Part shown: piece after piece, positions 6,716 to 15,209 of the stretch | How the letters are laid out: every line of letters begins with the position of its first letter | Numbering within the stretch: the stretch's first letter is position 1 | Source: JANMAT01 sp031359995 | GTDB taxonomy: Bacteria; Actinomycetota; Acidimicrobiia; Acidimicrobiales; Ilumatobacteraceae | Assembly (NCBI GenBank): GCA_031359995.1 | Contig: JANMAT010000056.1 | Location: 1 to 31,840, forward strand | Length of the DNA: 31,840 nucleotides | Direction of reading: 5' to 3' | Notes under the pieces: model-generated | What the model was told of the DNA's origin: nothing | The model's input: the letters and a program-made list of their open reading frames with translations, nothing else | Databases searched by the model: none | Position numbers and translations under genes: made by a program

Positions 6716-8599
6716 ATGTACCGACGCATTCTCTACGCGCTCGCGGCCATGGCCATGGCCATGAGCCTGTTCGCGCTCGTCATGATCTCGTCGTCGTCCG
6801 ATGTCGCATCGGCGGCCACGATCGCCGATCCCCACACGCCGGACTGGTCAGGGCTCCCGCCCGCGAACACCGCGGGCGTACCCCAGGTGGTGGCCGGCGT
6901 GACGTTCACGGTCACGTCGCTGGTTCCCGACCCCTACCTCGTGACGATCACCGCTTCGGGGACGTGTGAGGTCGTCGGCGACGGCGCCGGCGCGCCCGTC
7001 TCGAAGACGATCACGATTCGAGGCATCGCGCCGGGCACGTGCACGCTGCGATCGGTCTGCTCCGGTGAGGCGAGCGGGGCCTCCGTCGCCGGTGCCGGTC
7101 GAGCGGCCCTCGCCGGCACCGCGTCGTCGTCCTCATCGTCGGCTTCGTCGGTCGGGACGAGCACCTCTCTGCCGCGGTCGAGCACCTCCCAGCCGCGCAG
7201 TTCGACCTCGCGCCCCAGCACGCCCACGACCGGCCCGACGACGACACCCACCACCGGTCCGACCACCACCGGTCCGACCACCACGCCCACCACGGTCCCG
7301 GACGTGCTCGCCTGCGTCGGGTCGAACAACATCGACATCCTCGTCGTGGCATCCACGCCTCCCGAGTACGTCCCGGTCGTGCCCACCCGCGTGCTCGAGA
7401 CACGCACCATCCCCGGCCGCGGCATCACGTCGATCAACTATCCCGCAGCCACCACGCCCAAGGACGGCGAGCGGGTGCGCTTCAAGGTCGCCGGTACCGT
7501 GCCGGTCGACGGTGACCGGACCCGAACCGTGCCCCTTCAGGCCGAAGCCGTCGTGCTGAACGTGACCGGTGTCGACGTGAGCGCCGACGGGTTCGTCACG
7601 GCATGGGACTGTGCGACCGATCGTCCGGTCGTGTCCAACCTGAACCTCACGCACCTCGACCCGGCCACGACCACCGGGCTCATCGACCCCGACGCTCGCG
7701 CCAACCTCGTCGTGACGAGGATGGATGCCGAGGGCTACGTGTGCCTCTACGCGCAGCACGCCACCGACCTGGTGGCCGACCTCAATGGCTACTTCCCGCC
7801 CGGCGCACCGTATGCCGCCACGGTCCCACCCGAGCGCGTGCTGGAGACACGGCCGGGCGAGGTCGGCTTCATCAACACCAAGCCCCTCGTGGGCGCCCGG
7901 GTCGAGGTGACGCTCTCGAGCATCGAAGACACGACCAAGGCGGTGATGCTCAACATCACCGGCGTGAACACCGACGCCAGCGGCTTCGTGACCGTGTGGG
8001 ACTGCGCGGGCGACCCGCCGGCCACGTCGAACCTGAACCTGCTGGCGGGCCTGCACGCCACGCCCAACCTCGTCGTCAGCCGCGTCGGAGCGGGCAAGAA
8101 GATCTGCCTGACCACGAGCGTGTCCACCGACCTCGTCGTCGACCTCTTCGGCCGGTTCGCCGCCATCTCGAAGTTCACCGCCACCGCGCCGATCCGCGTG
8201 CTCGAGACCCGCACGGAGGACACCACGACGGCCACGCCCACACCGGTCGCCCAGGTGAACTACCGCGGTGGCCGACCCGGTGCCGAGTCGGTGATCCGCC
8301 TCCAGTTCCCCAACGCCGTCGGCGGACCCACCGCCGAGCCCGACGCCGTGGTGCTGAACGTGACCGGCACCGACCCGGCCGGGCCCGGGTTCGTCACCAT
8401 CTGGCCGTGTGCCGAACAGCGACCGCTGGCGTCGAACGTGAACATGGCCCAGCTGGGAGCACAGGGCACGTTCCCGGCGGTCAGCAACCTGGTGATCGCC
8501 AAGACCGACATCACGGGGTCCGTGTGCCTGTTCACCCAACGCGGGACCCATCTGGTGGCCGACCTGTACGGCTACTTCCCGTTGGGAGCGGCCGGCTGA
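6716..8599 (+). CDS. Secreted protein with Ser/Thr-Pro linker and three disulfide-type repeats
   Basis: Exported 627-residue protein. The signal peptide covers about residues 1-33, ending ASA|AT. A small cysteine-containing N-terminal domain follows (C84, C109, C115), then a Ser-rich stretch (136-165) and a TPTTGPTTT-type linker to about 195. Three repeats fill the rest at about 218-360, 367-481 and 488-621, each running RVLETR, V(L)N(V/I)TG, GFVT, SN(L/V)N, NLV(V/I), and ending in a DL.G.F segment. Each repeat has one Cys after GFVT.W and one in the strand before the end: C299/C343, C430/C464 and C565/C604, probably paired. The ATG at 6716 has GGGGA upstream; an in-frame extension to 6629 lacks both an RBS and signal-peptide logic. 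It is probably a cell-surface or matrix protein; no enzymatic motif is seen. Confidence 0.85.
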   Translation: MYRRILYALAAMAMAMSLFALVMISSSSDVASAATIADPHTPDWSGLPPANTAGVPQVVAGVTFTVTSLVPDPYLVTITASGTCEVVGDGAGAPVSKTITIRGIAPGTCTLRSVCSGEASGASVAGAGRAALAGTASSSSSSASSVGTSTSLPRSSTSQPRSSTSRPSTPTTGPTTTPTTGPTTTGPTTTPTTVPDVLACVGSNNIDILVVASTPPEYVPVVPTRVLETRTIPGRGITSINYPAATTPKDGERVRFKVAGTVPVDGDRTRTVPLQAEAVVLNVTGVDVSADGFVTAWDCATDRPVVSNLNLTHLDPATTTGLIDPDARANLVVTRMDAEGYVCLYAQHATDLVADLNGYFPPGAPYAATVPPERVLETRPGEVGFINTKPLVGARVEVTLSSIEDTTKAVMLNITGVNTDASGFVTVWDCAGDPPATSNLNLLAGLHATPNLVVSRVGAGKKICLTTSVSTDLVVDLFGRFAAISKFTATAPIRVLETRTEDTTTATPTPVAQVNYRGGRPGAESVIRLQFPNAVGGPTAEPDAVVLNVTGTDPAGPGFVTIWPCAEQRPLASNVNMAQLGAQGTFPAVSNLVIAKTDITGSVCLFTQRGTHLVADLYGYFPLGAAG

Positions 8600-8613
8600 C
8601 CGGGCTACCGGCC
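8590..8613 (+). terminator. Possible hairpin spanning the stop of the secreted gene
   Basis: Inverted arms GGCCGG (8590-8595) and CCGGCC (8608-8613) enclose 12 nt including the TGA. It may act as a terminator but has no T-run and is short. Confidence 0.25.
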
Positions 8614-8664
8614 GACGTGCTTGAGCGCCTCGCGCACCGACAGCGGCTGCAGCGTCGGCCGCCC
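8605..8664 (-). pseudogene. Possible C-terminal gene scrap
   Basis: On the minus strand the reading GRPTLQPLSVREALKHVGR ends at a TAG at 8605-8607 and looks protein-like in composition. It cannot be extended upstream into anything convincing and I cannot assign a family. It may be the last trace of a lost gene, or chance in GC-rich DNA. Confidence 0.15.
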
Positions 8665-8723
8665 ACGAGCTCGACTGCACGGGTGAGAGTCTGGCCTGCG
8701 TTCGCCGCTCCGGCGGCGCGTCG

Positions 8724-8735
8724 TAGTGTCGGGCC
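8724..8735 (+). promoter_or_regulatory. Leaderless-type -10 box for the M20 gene
   Basis: TAGTGT (8724-8729) fits TANNNT and is followed by exactly 6 nt before the ATG at 8736, so transcription would start at about the start codon. No Shine-Dalgarno sequence is present, which agrees with a leaderless transcript. Confidence 0.45.
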
Positions 8736-9947
8736 ATGACCGACACCGCGCCTTCCCCCTTCGGCCCGCTGCTCGAGGAAGCCCGCGAGCTGCAGAGCGC
8801 GGCCGTGCAGGTGCGGCGCGATCTGCACCTGCGGCCCGAGATCGGTCTGCAGCTCCCCCGCACGCAGGAGCGCATCCTGGCCGCCCTCGACGGCCTGGCG
8901 TTGCAGGTCCGCACCGGCGAGCAGGTGTCGAGCGTGGTGGCGGTGCTCGATGGCGGCCGCCCCGGGCCCACCATGGTGCTGCGCGGCGACATGGACGCCC
9001 TGCCCATGCCCGAGGACACCGGTCTGGGCTACGCCAGCGAGGTCGACAACGCCATGCACGCCTGCGGGCACGACACCCACGTGGCCATGCTGGCCGGCGC
9101 GGCCAAGCTGCTCAGCGACCGACGCGACGAGCTGGCCGGGCGCGTGCTGTTCATGTTCCAGCCCGGCGAAGAGGGCTACCACGGCGCCAGGTACATGCTG
9201 GAAGAGGGCATGCTCGACGGCGTCGGCGAGGTCACCCGCGCGTTCGCACTGCACATCACGACCGCCGCACCCACCGGCACGGTGAACCTGCGCGGCGGCA
9301 CGATGATGGCCTCGAGCGACACGATGCGCATCAGGGTCATCGGGCGCGGCGGGCACGCGTCGGCCCCCCACAACGCGCTGGACCCCATCCCGATCGCCTG
9401 CGAGATCGTGCAGGCCCTGCAGATCATGATCACCCGCCAGGTCGACGTGTTCGACCCGGCCGTCGTGACCGTGGCCCGGATCACCGCCGGCACCACCTCG
9501 AACGTGATCCCCGAGCACGCCGACATCCTCGGCACCATCCGTGCCGTCAGCGAGCGCACGCGCTCACTGGTTCACGACGCCATCAAGCGGGTGGCCGAGG
9601 GCATCGCCGCCGCCCACAGCGCCGAGGCCCGCGTCGAGGTCGAGCTCGGCTACCCGGTCACCGTCAACGACATGGGCTACGCCGGCACGGTGCTCGACAC
9701 CGCCACGCAGCTGCTCGGTGAGCACCGGGTCAACGCCATGCGCAGCCCGATCATGGGCGCCGAGGACTTCAGCTACGTGCTGCAGCGCGTGCCCGGCGCC
9801 CTGGCGTTCCTCGGTGCGTGCCCGCCCGGGCTCGACCCGCGCACGGCGGCACCGAACCACTCGAACCGGGTCGTGTTCGACGAGGCGGCCATGAGCACCG
9901 GCATCGCCACCTACGCGGCGATGGCCCTGCAGCACCTGGCCGGCTGA
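8736..9947 (+). CDS. M20D-family amidohydrolase (N-acyl amino acid / hippurate hydrolase type)
   Basis: Cytosolic metallo-amidohydrolase of 403 residues that cleaves N-acyl groups from amino acids or related amides. The family signatures are complete: RRDLHLRPEIG (28-38), RGDMDALPM (83-91), MHACGHDTHVAML (107-119) with C110 and H112 as metal ligands, FQPGEEG (141-147) with the catalytic glutamate pair 145-146, GRGGHAS in the lid domain, and MGAEDFSY near the end. The exact substrate cannot be told from sequence; hippurate, N-acetyl amino acids or IAA-conjugates are all used by relatives. It stands alone between the secreted gene and a convergent MFS transporter, which might export or import a related compound, though that is only a guess. 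Confidence 0.9.
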   Translation: MTDTAPSPFGPLLEEARELQSAAVQVRRDLHLRPEIGLQLPRTQERILAALDGLALQVRTGEQVSSVVAVLDGGRPGPTMVLRGDMDALPMPEDTGLGYASEVDNAMHACGHDTHVAMLAGAAKLLSDRRDELAGRVLFMFQPGEEGYHGARYMLEEGMLDGVGEVTRAFALHITTAAPTGTVNLRGGTMMASSDTMRIRVIGRGGHASAPHNALDPIPIACEIVQALQIMITRQVDVFDPAVVTVARITAGTTSNVIPEHADILGTIRAVSERTRSLVHDAIKRVAEGIAAAHSAEARVEVELGYPVTVNDMGYAGTVLDTATQLLGEHRVNAMRSPIMGAEDFSYVLQRVPGALAFLGACPPGLDPRTAAPNHSNRVVFDEAAMSTGIATYAAMALQHLAG

Positions 9948-9957
9948 TCGCCGCGAC

Positions 9958-9979
9958 GCCAGGGCTGCGCAGCCGTGGC
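9958..9979. terminator. Bidirectional hairpin between convergent genes
   Basis: GCCA-g-GGCT-GCGC-AGCC-g-TGGC folds into a stem of 4+4 bp with one mismatch and a 4-nt loop. It fills the 34-bp gap between the stops of the M20 gene (plus) and the MFS gene (minus), the expected place for a shared terminator. Confidence 0.5.
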
Positions 9980-9981
9980 CG

Positions 9982-11166
9982 TCAGTCGACGGCGGTGGCC
10001 ATCGGCGCGGCCGGCTGCGGGTGCAGGAACCACTCCCGCCCGGCCAGCACGCCGGCCAGCGTCACCAGGACGACCATGGCGATCGCCGAGCTCGTGTAGG
10101 CCGGCGCCCGGCCGTGGTGCTCGTACAGCCAGCCCGCGCCCAGAGCGGTGATGCCGGCCACGATCGTCTGCACCCCGCCGAGCAGTCCCTGGGCGCCGCC
10201 CTGCCGCTCCGGCGCAACCGTGAGGCCCACGGCCACGCCGTTGCTCGACACGGTGAACCCGTCGTTGATGGAGTGCACCACGCCGATGGCCATCATCGCT
10301 CCGCCACTGGGCATGAACCCGTAGCAGAAGATGAAGACCGACCCGATCAACAACCCGACGGTGCCCAGGCGGAACGGGCCGACGCGCTGGGCCAGGCGAC
10401 CACCCGTGGGACCGAGCACGAGGATCGGCAGGGCGAACAGCGTGATGCCGATGTTGGCGATCCAGTCGCTCGTCCTCAGGTCGTCGAGCACGAGCACCCA
10501 CAGCGCGTCGAACGTGCCGATCATGATGAACACCGCGGCACCCATCGCCAGCGCGCCGAGGTACGGCCGCACGCGCAACAGGTCGAACGCGAACCGGGCG
10601 TCGTCGGCCTCGGCCTCGCTCTCCTCCACGTGGGTGCGCATCACGACGGGCAGGCAGGCGACCGTGGCCACGGCGATCACCAGGAACGGCACCGCCAGAC
10701 CGAACGGACCCACCAGCACCGCCGACAGCGCCGGCCCGGCGGCGAAGCCGCCGACGTCACACGTGAGCAGCAGACCGAGGTTGCGGCCCATGTGGTCGGG
10801 GGCCGCGATGATCACGATGCGCCGGGCGGCGGGGATGGCCATGCCGGCACCGACGCCCATCACGAAGCGCGACACGAGCAGCGTCCACTCGGTCGTGCTG
10901 AAGGCCATGCCGACCATGCCGGCCACGTTGCCGATGAGGCCGAGGAACACCAGGCGGCGGGCGTGGCCGCGATCGGCCAGTGGTGCCAGCAGCACCTGGG
11001 CCAGGAACGACGAGAAGAAGCCCATGGCGACGACGAGCCCGAGGGCACTGGCGCTGATGCCGTACTTGTCACGGAAGTCGTCGAGCACCGTGAACATGAC
11101 GCCGTAGCCGGCGGCGAACAGGGCGGTCAGGAGCCCGAAGGTGAGAACGAGACGGCGGCCGGGCAC
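9982..11166 (-). CDS. MFS transporter (DHA1-like)
   Basis: Integral membrane protein of 394 residues with about 12 hydrophobic segments, a major facilitator superfamily secondary transporter. The loop between helices 2 and 3 reads LADRGHARRLVFLG, matching MFS motif A, and VGAGMAIPAARR lies in the region of the next motif. The substrate is unknown; the overall pattern is that of drug or metabolite efflux. The start is a GTG at 11166, which precedes the first helix directly. TACCAT lies 8 nt upstream, suggesting leaderless initiation. Only 8 bp separate this start from the ATG proposed for the divergent LysM-BTAD gene. Confidence 0.85.
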   Translation of the reverse strand: MPGRRLVLTFGLLTALFAAGYGVMFTVLDDFRDKYGISASALGLVVAMGFFSSFLAQVLLAPLADRGHARRLVFLGLIGNVAGMVGMAFSTTEWTLLVSRFVMGVGAGMAIPAARRIVIIAAPDHMGRNLGLLLTCDVGGFAAGPALSAVLVGPFGLAVPFLVIAVATVACLPVVMRTHVEESEAEADDARFAFDLLRVRPYLGALAMGAAVFIMIGTFDALWVLVLDDLRTSDWIANIGITLFALPILVLGPTGGRLAQRVGPFRLGTVGLLIGSVFIFCYGFMPSGGAMMAIGVVHSINDGFTVSSNGVAVGLTVAPERQGGAQGLLGGVQTIVAGITALGAGWLYEHHGRAPAYTSSAIAMVVLVTLAGVLAGREWFLHPQPAAPMATAVD

Positions 11167-11180
11167 GGGAGGCGATGGTA
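11167..11180 (-). promoter_or_regulatory. Leaderless-type -10 box for the MFS gene
   Basis: On the minus strand TACCAT (plus-strand 11175-11180) fits TANNNT and is followed by 8 nt and the GTG start. It overlaps the ATG proposed for the divergent gene at 11175, which argues that that gene may start later. Confidence 0.35.
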
Positions 11181-14015
11181 CCGGTCGACATCGACGATCC
11201 CTGGATCGATTCTGACGTTCTGACGCGTGTCACAGCCGCACTGCGTCGGGGTCGACAGGAGGTCATCGCACCGTCTGGTTTCCACGCGGGGCGGGCTCGT
11301 GCACACGTACCCGACGTGCGTCTCGCGCCCCCGCCGCCTCTGCCCGCTGCCCGCCCCTCCCGCCGGGGGGAGGTCGCTCGCGGGCTCCTGGCCCTTGCGA
11401 CGCTCGTCGTGCTGTTCGGGCTGGTGCCCCTGCAGCTCGTCACCATCGGCGGGGCACCGTGGCGCTGGGTGGCGGCGTGGCCGGGCTGGCCCACCGTGCG
11501 GCGCGCGCTGGTGCGCGACGGCATCCCCGAGTCGGCCTATCCCTCGCTGCTCACCGGGGTGGCGTGGCTGCTGCTCGCGCACCTCGCCCTCAGCGCCGGC
11601 CACGAGGTGGGCCGGGTGGTGCGCCAACGGCCGCCGCGCCCGGACCGCACCGGGCCATCGCGCCGCGCCGGCCCGATGCCCACACCCGCCGCGGGTGTGC
11701 GCCACCTGGTGCGCTCGGCGGCACTGCTCGTGACCACGCTGGCACCCGCCGCCCCGCTCGCCACGCCCGGGCCGGCCGCCCGCCCGGTCGCCGTGGTGCG
11801 GCCCGCTCGACCGGCGCCGTCGCGCGCCGCCCCTCCCCTTCGTGTCGTGACCCGGCACGCGACGGCGCCGGTCGTGGCCGGGCGCTGGGACACGCCCTAC
11901 TCGCTGGCCGTCGGCCACCTGGGCGACGGGTCGCGCCGCGACGAGATCATCGCCCTCAACCAGGGTCGGGTGCTGCCCGACGGATCCCCGTTCCGCGGCG
12001 AGCTGCAAGCCGGGTTCGAGGTGCTCCTGCCCGCCGCCGGCCCGACCCCGCCGACCCCGCCGACCCCGCCGGCACCCGCCCCCACCGACGGCACCGCCGC
12101 CCGAGCCGACGACACCGGCCGCTCGTGGGAACTGCCGGCCGCCGTGGCCCGCAGCACCATCGTGGCCACCGGCATGGCCGGGCTGCTGCTCGCCCGTCGC
12201 CGGCGCCGCGTGCGATCGATGCGGGCCGATCAGGCCCTACCGCCTACCGACCCCGATCTGGCCCCCACCGAGACCGCGGTGCACCACGGCGCCGACGCGC
12301 TCGGCCTGGCCCGGCTCGACCTCGCTCTGCGCAGCCTCGCCGGGGCGGCGTCCCCGGCCCGGCCCCAGTGGGCCCTGCGTCACCGCGACGGCCGGCTCGG
12401 CGTGGGCTTCGCCGCCACCGCGCCGGCGCCGCCCGCGCCCTGGTCGGCCGACGCCGCCGGCGATCGCTGGGAGCTGCCGGCGACCATCGGTCTGGCCGAG
12501 CTGGCCACCCTCGCACCACTCGGTGCGGCACCCTGTCCGGCGCTGGTGCTGCTGGGAACCGTCACCGCCGGACCGCACCGGGGCAGCGAGCTGTACGTCG
12601 ACCTCGAAGCGATCGGCGTGCTCGTCCTGGACGGCACCCCGGCCCAGACCGCGGCGTTGGCCCGCGCCATGGTGGCCACCCTCACCGTCAGCCCGCTGGC
12701 CGACGTGATCGAGCTCGTCGTCGTGGGCATCGACTGCTACGGCCTGGCCCACGAACCTCGCGTCCATCACGTCGGCACCATCGACGACGCCGTGAGCGCG
12801 GCCCGGGCCCTCACCGTCGGACCCCTCGCCACCGGTCCGCTCCCCTGGACCGGGCGCCCGGGCACGGGTGCCGACACGTGGGCGCCGGCGGTGGTCATCG
12901 CCGTGCGCCAGGCGCTGCACGGCGACCACGCCGACCGACTCGCCGCGCTGGCCCGCGGCCGCGCCGGCGGCGGCGCCATCGCCGTCGTCACCGACCAGCG
13001 CGTCCCCGACGCCGCCTGGCGGCTGCACCCCGCCGGTGCCGGCCGCTGGCGGGTGGCACCGCTCGACCTCGAGCTCGAACCGTGCGAGCTGGCCGCCGAC
13101 GAGCTGGCCGACCTGGGGGCCCTGCTGATCGATGCGGCCGCCCCGCCGGTGGCCGCCGCCCTGCCACCGCCGTCGGCCGTCGCGAGGCCGGCGTTCGTGG
13201 AGCCCGACTGGACGTTCATGGTCCGCCTGCTCGGCCCGGTCGACGTCGTCACCCGCCACGCGACCCCCGTCGCCTTCGCCCGGGGCAAGGCGCTGGAGCT
13301 CGTGGCCTGGCTCGGTCTGCATCGCGGCAACGCCACCCGCATCGGGGCCCGCACCGCCCTGTGGGAGACCGATGTGCAGCACAGCACCTTCGCCAACGTC
13401 GTGTCCGACGCCCGCGGCGCCCTGGCCCGAACGGTCACGCCGCTCGACGACCACGGCTGGATCGCCCGCACCTACGACGAGCGGCTCCCGTTGCACCCGG
13501 GCGTGGTCACCGACGTCGGCCTCCTGCGGGCCCGGCTCGACGCCGCCCGCACCCAGCCGGTCACGACCGCCATCGCCACGCTGCGACCCGCACTGGCCCT
13601 CGTGCGCGACCTGCCGTTCAGCGGCACGTCGTGGCTGTGGCCCGATGCCGAAGCGCTGCCCTCGGCCCTCACCCATCTGGTCACCAGCGCCGCCGCCCAC
13701 CTGACCCACCTGCTGCTCCAGGCGGGCGACCCCGAGGGTGCGCTGTGGGCCACGGCCCAGGGGCTGCGGGCCCTGCCCGGCCACGAGGAGCTCGTGTGCC
13801 TGCGCATGCGCGTCCACGCGTCCACCGGCGACCTGGCCGGTGTGCGCCACGAGTTCCAGAGCTACGAGCGGGCGGTGGCCAACGACCCGTTCGGCGACGG
13901 TGACGTGGCGCCCAAGGTGGCCGGCGTGCGCAACGAGCTGCTGGCCGTCGGGCGCGATCAGCGCTTGCGCAGCGCGCCCGACGCCCACAGGGTGGCGCGT
14001 TCGTCGTCGCTGTAG
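11175..14015 (+). CDS. Membrane LysM protein with cytosolic winged-helix and BTAD domains
   Basis: Large 946-residue membrane protein. Order: N-terminal tail; hydrophobic segments at about 68-92 and 123-142, and a weaker one at 178-197; a LysM-like unit at about 230-287 (YSLAVGHLGDGSRRDEIIALN...GFEVLLP); a Pro-rich linker; another membrane segment at about 323-340 followed by RRRRR; an Ala-rich middle region; then an OmpR-type winged helix (about 675-770, starting MVRLLGPVDVV) and a bacterial transcriptional activator (BTAD) domain of TPR-like helices (about 780-930). The layout suggests a wall-sensing protein with a DNA-binding cytosolic end. The ATG at 11175 has GGAGG only 2 nt away and leaves 8 bp to the divergent MFS start; an in-frame GTG at 11316 is a serious alternative. 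The 3' end overlaps the convergent CoA-transferase by 58 bp. Confidence 0.8.
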   Translation: MVPVDIDDPWIDSDVLTRVTAALRRGRQEVIAPSGFHAGRARAHVPDVRLAPPPPLPAARPSRRGEVARGLLALATLVVLFGLVPLQLVTIGGAPWRWVAAWPGWPTVRRALVRDGIPESAYPSLLTGVAWLLLAHLALSAGHEVGRVVRQRPPRPDRTGPSRRAGPMPTPAAGVRHLVRSAALLVTTLAPAAPLATPGPAARPVAVVRPARPAPSRAAPPLRVVTRHATAPVVAGRWDTPYSLAVGHLGDGSRRDEIIALNQGRVLPDGSPFRGELQAGFEVLLPAAGPTPPTPPTPPAPAPTDGTAARADDTGRSWELPAAVARSTIVATGMAGLLLARRRRRVRSMRADQALPPTDPDLAPTETAVHHGADALGLARLDLALRSLAGAASPARPQWALRHRDGRLGVGFAATAPAPPAPWSADAAGDRWELPATIGLAELATLAPLGAAPCPALVLLGTVTAGPHRGSELYVDLEAIGVLVLDGTPAQTAALARAMVATLTVSPLADVIELVVVGIDCYGLAHEPRVHHVGTIDDAVSAARALTVGPLATGPLPWTGRPGTGADTWAPAVVIAVRQALHGDHADRLAALARGRAGGGAIAVVTDQRVPDAAWRLHPAGAGRWRVAPLDLELEPCELAADELADLGALLIDAAAPPVAAALPPPSAVARPAFVEPDWTFMVRLLGPVDVVTRHATPVAFARGKALELVAWLGLHRGNATRIGARTALWETDVQHSTFANVVSDARGALARTVTPLDDHGWIARTYDERLPLHPGVVTDVGLLRARLDAARTQPVTTAIATLRPALALVRDLPFSGTSWLWPDAEALPSALTHLVTSAAAHLTHLLLQAGDPEGALWATAQGLRALPGHEELVCLRMRVHASTGDLAGVRHEFQSYERAVANDPFGDGDVAPKVAGVRNELLAVGRDQRLRSAPDAHRVARSSSL
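11210..11225. repeat. Tandem TTCTGACG direct repeat
   Basis: Two abutting copies of TTCTGACG lie at 11210-11217 and 11218-11225. Winged-helix regulators of the OmpR/SARP kind often bind direct repeats, and the adjacent gene encodes such a domain, so autoregulation is conceivable. The site is upstream of the gene only if the later GTG start at 11316 is used. Confidence 0.3.
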
Positions 14016-15166
14016 CCGACCTCGGCCAGCACCTCGTCGCCGTCCTGGCCGATGAGCGGTGCGTGGCGGCGCACGTTGGCCGGCGTGGCCGAGAAGCGCA
14101 CCGGCGACGGCGTCTGCCGGTACGACCCGGCGATCGGGTGCTCCACCACCGGCAGCTCCTGCACGAGCTGCTCCAGCGTGCGCACCTCGCTGGCGGGGAT
14201 CTTGTGCGTGCCGCAGAACGCCAACCAGTGGGCGGTGGTGTTCGTGGCCAGCACGGTGGCGATGTCGCGGTAGAGCGAGTCGCTGTTGGCGATGCGGGCC
14301 CGGCCGGTGGCCACGCGCTCGTCGCCGACCATGTCGTCGCGACCACCGGCGCGGAACAGGTCCTCGTAGTGCTGCTGGCTGTACGGCAGCACGTTCACGT
14401 ACCCGTCGGTGGTCTGCTGCGGACGCCGGTTCGGGGTGAGGATGCGCACGTACCCGGGCGGTCCGAGGGGCGGCTCGGCGATGGCGGCCGAGCCGTGCTC
14501 CACGAGCAGGAACGCCCGCACCGCGTCGACCATGGGCACCTCGACGTGCTGGCCCTGGCCACGCACGTCACGGTGGTGCAGCGCGGCGAGCACGGCGTAG
14601 GTGATGGTGAGGCCCGACACCTTGTCGGCGATGATGCTGGGCACGAGCATCGGCCGTCCATTGGCCCGGCCGAGCACGTCGGCGATGCCGGTGGCCGCTT
14701 GGATGATGTCGTCGTAGGCGGGGTCCTCGGCCCGGTCGCTGTCGGACGGCCAGCCGTGGGCCGTGCACAGGATCACCTTCGGGTTGCGGGCCCTCAGGTC
14801 GTCGTAGGTGAGGCGCAGCCGGTCCAGCGGTCCGGGCCGCAGGTTGGTCACGACGATGTCGGCCCGCTCGGCCAGGCGCAGGAACGCCTCACGCCCGTCG
14901 GCCAACTTCAGGTCGAGCGAGATGTTCCGCTTGTTGCGCAACAGGTTCATGCTGGTGCCCGACAGCTGCGGGTGCGGTCCGGCGCCCATCACGCGGTTCG
15001 TGTCGCCACCGATGTCCTCCACCGACACCACGTCGGCGCCGAGGTCGCCCAGGATCTGGGTGGCGAAGGGCCCCATGATCACCGAGGTCAGATCGAGCAC
15101 GCGCACACCGGCCAGTGGACCGGTGGCGGCGGGCACGGATGTGGCGCCGTCAGCAACTTCCCCCAT
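13958..15166 (-). CDS. CaiB/BaiF (family III) CoA-transferase
   Basis: Cytosolic 402-residue family III CoA-transferase, which moves CoA between carboxylic acids through an aspartyl-CoA thioester. It begins GPLAGVRVLDLTSVIMGPFA and has LGADVVSVE, NLRPGPLDRL and the conserved EDPAYDDIIQAATG, where D152 is the expected catalytic aspartate. Length and order are normal for the family; the substrate is unknown. It is divergent from pxpA with 43 bp between the starts, and a perfect inverted repeat overlaps its start codon. Its C-terminus overlaps the LysM-BTAD gene tail. A second family member lies at 17805-19031; the two are clearly different in sequence. Confidence 0.9.
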   Translation of the reverse strand: MGEVADGATSVPAATGPLAGVRVLDLTSVIMGPFATQILGDLGADVVSVEDIGGDTNRVMGAGPHPQLSGTSMNLLRNKRNISLDLKLADGREAFLRLAERADIVVTNLRPGPLDRLRLTYDDLRARNPKVILCTAHGWPSDSDRAEDPAYDDIIQAATGIADVLGRANGRPMLVPSIIADKVSGLTITYAVLAALHHRDVRGQGQHVEVPMVDAVRAFLLVEHGSAAIAEPPLGPPGYVRILTPNRRPQQTTDGYVNVLPYSQQHYEDLFRAGGRDDMVGDERVATGRARIANSDSLYRDIATVLATNTTAHWLAFCGTHKIPASEVRTLEQLVQELPVVEHPIAGSYRQTPSPVRFSATPANVRRHAPLIGQDGDEVLAEVGYSDDERATLWASGALRKR

Positions 15167-15187
15167 CGGGCCATCATGCCCGATGGG
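15162..15187. promoter_or_regulatory. Perfect 10-6-10 inverted repeat, probable shared operator
   Basis: Arms CCCATCGGGC (15162-15171) and GCCCGATGGG (15178-15187) are exact inverse copies around catcat. The repeat lies in the control region between the divergent CoA-transferase and pxpA and covers the CoA-transferase start codon (15164-15166) and the spacer upstream of the pxpA -10 box. On the minus strand CATGAT, 6 nt before the ATG, lies inside it as a possible -10. A dimeric repressor bound here would block both genes. A hairpin in the CoA-transferase message is a weaker alternative. Confidence 0.6.
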
Positions 15188-15197
15188 TGCCGAGCCC

Positions 15198-15209
15198 TAG
15201 CATCTGAGC
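15198..15209 (+). promoter_or_regulatory. Leaderless-type -10 box for pxpA
   Basis: TAGCAT (15198-15203) fits TANNNT and is followed by 6 nt and the GTG at 15210. There is no Shine-Dalgarno sequence. The -35 region falls in the right arm of the inverted repeat just upstream. Confidence 0.5.

Noticed and set aside
7133..9019. Long minus-strand open frame across two plus-strand genes
   Set aside because: It is low-complexity shadow sequence that crosses two well-supported genes and an intergenic gap.
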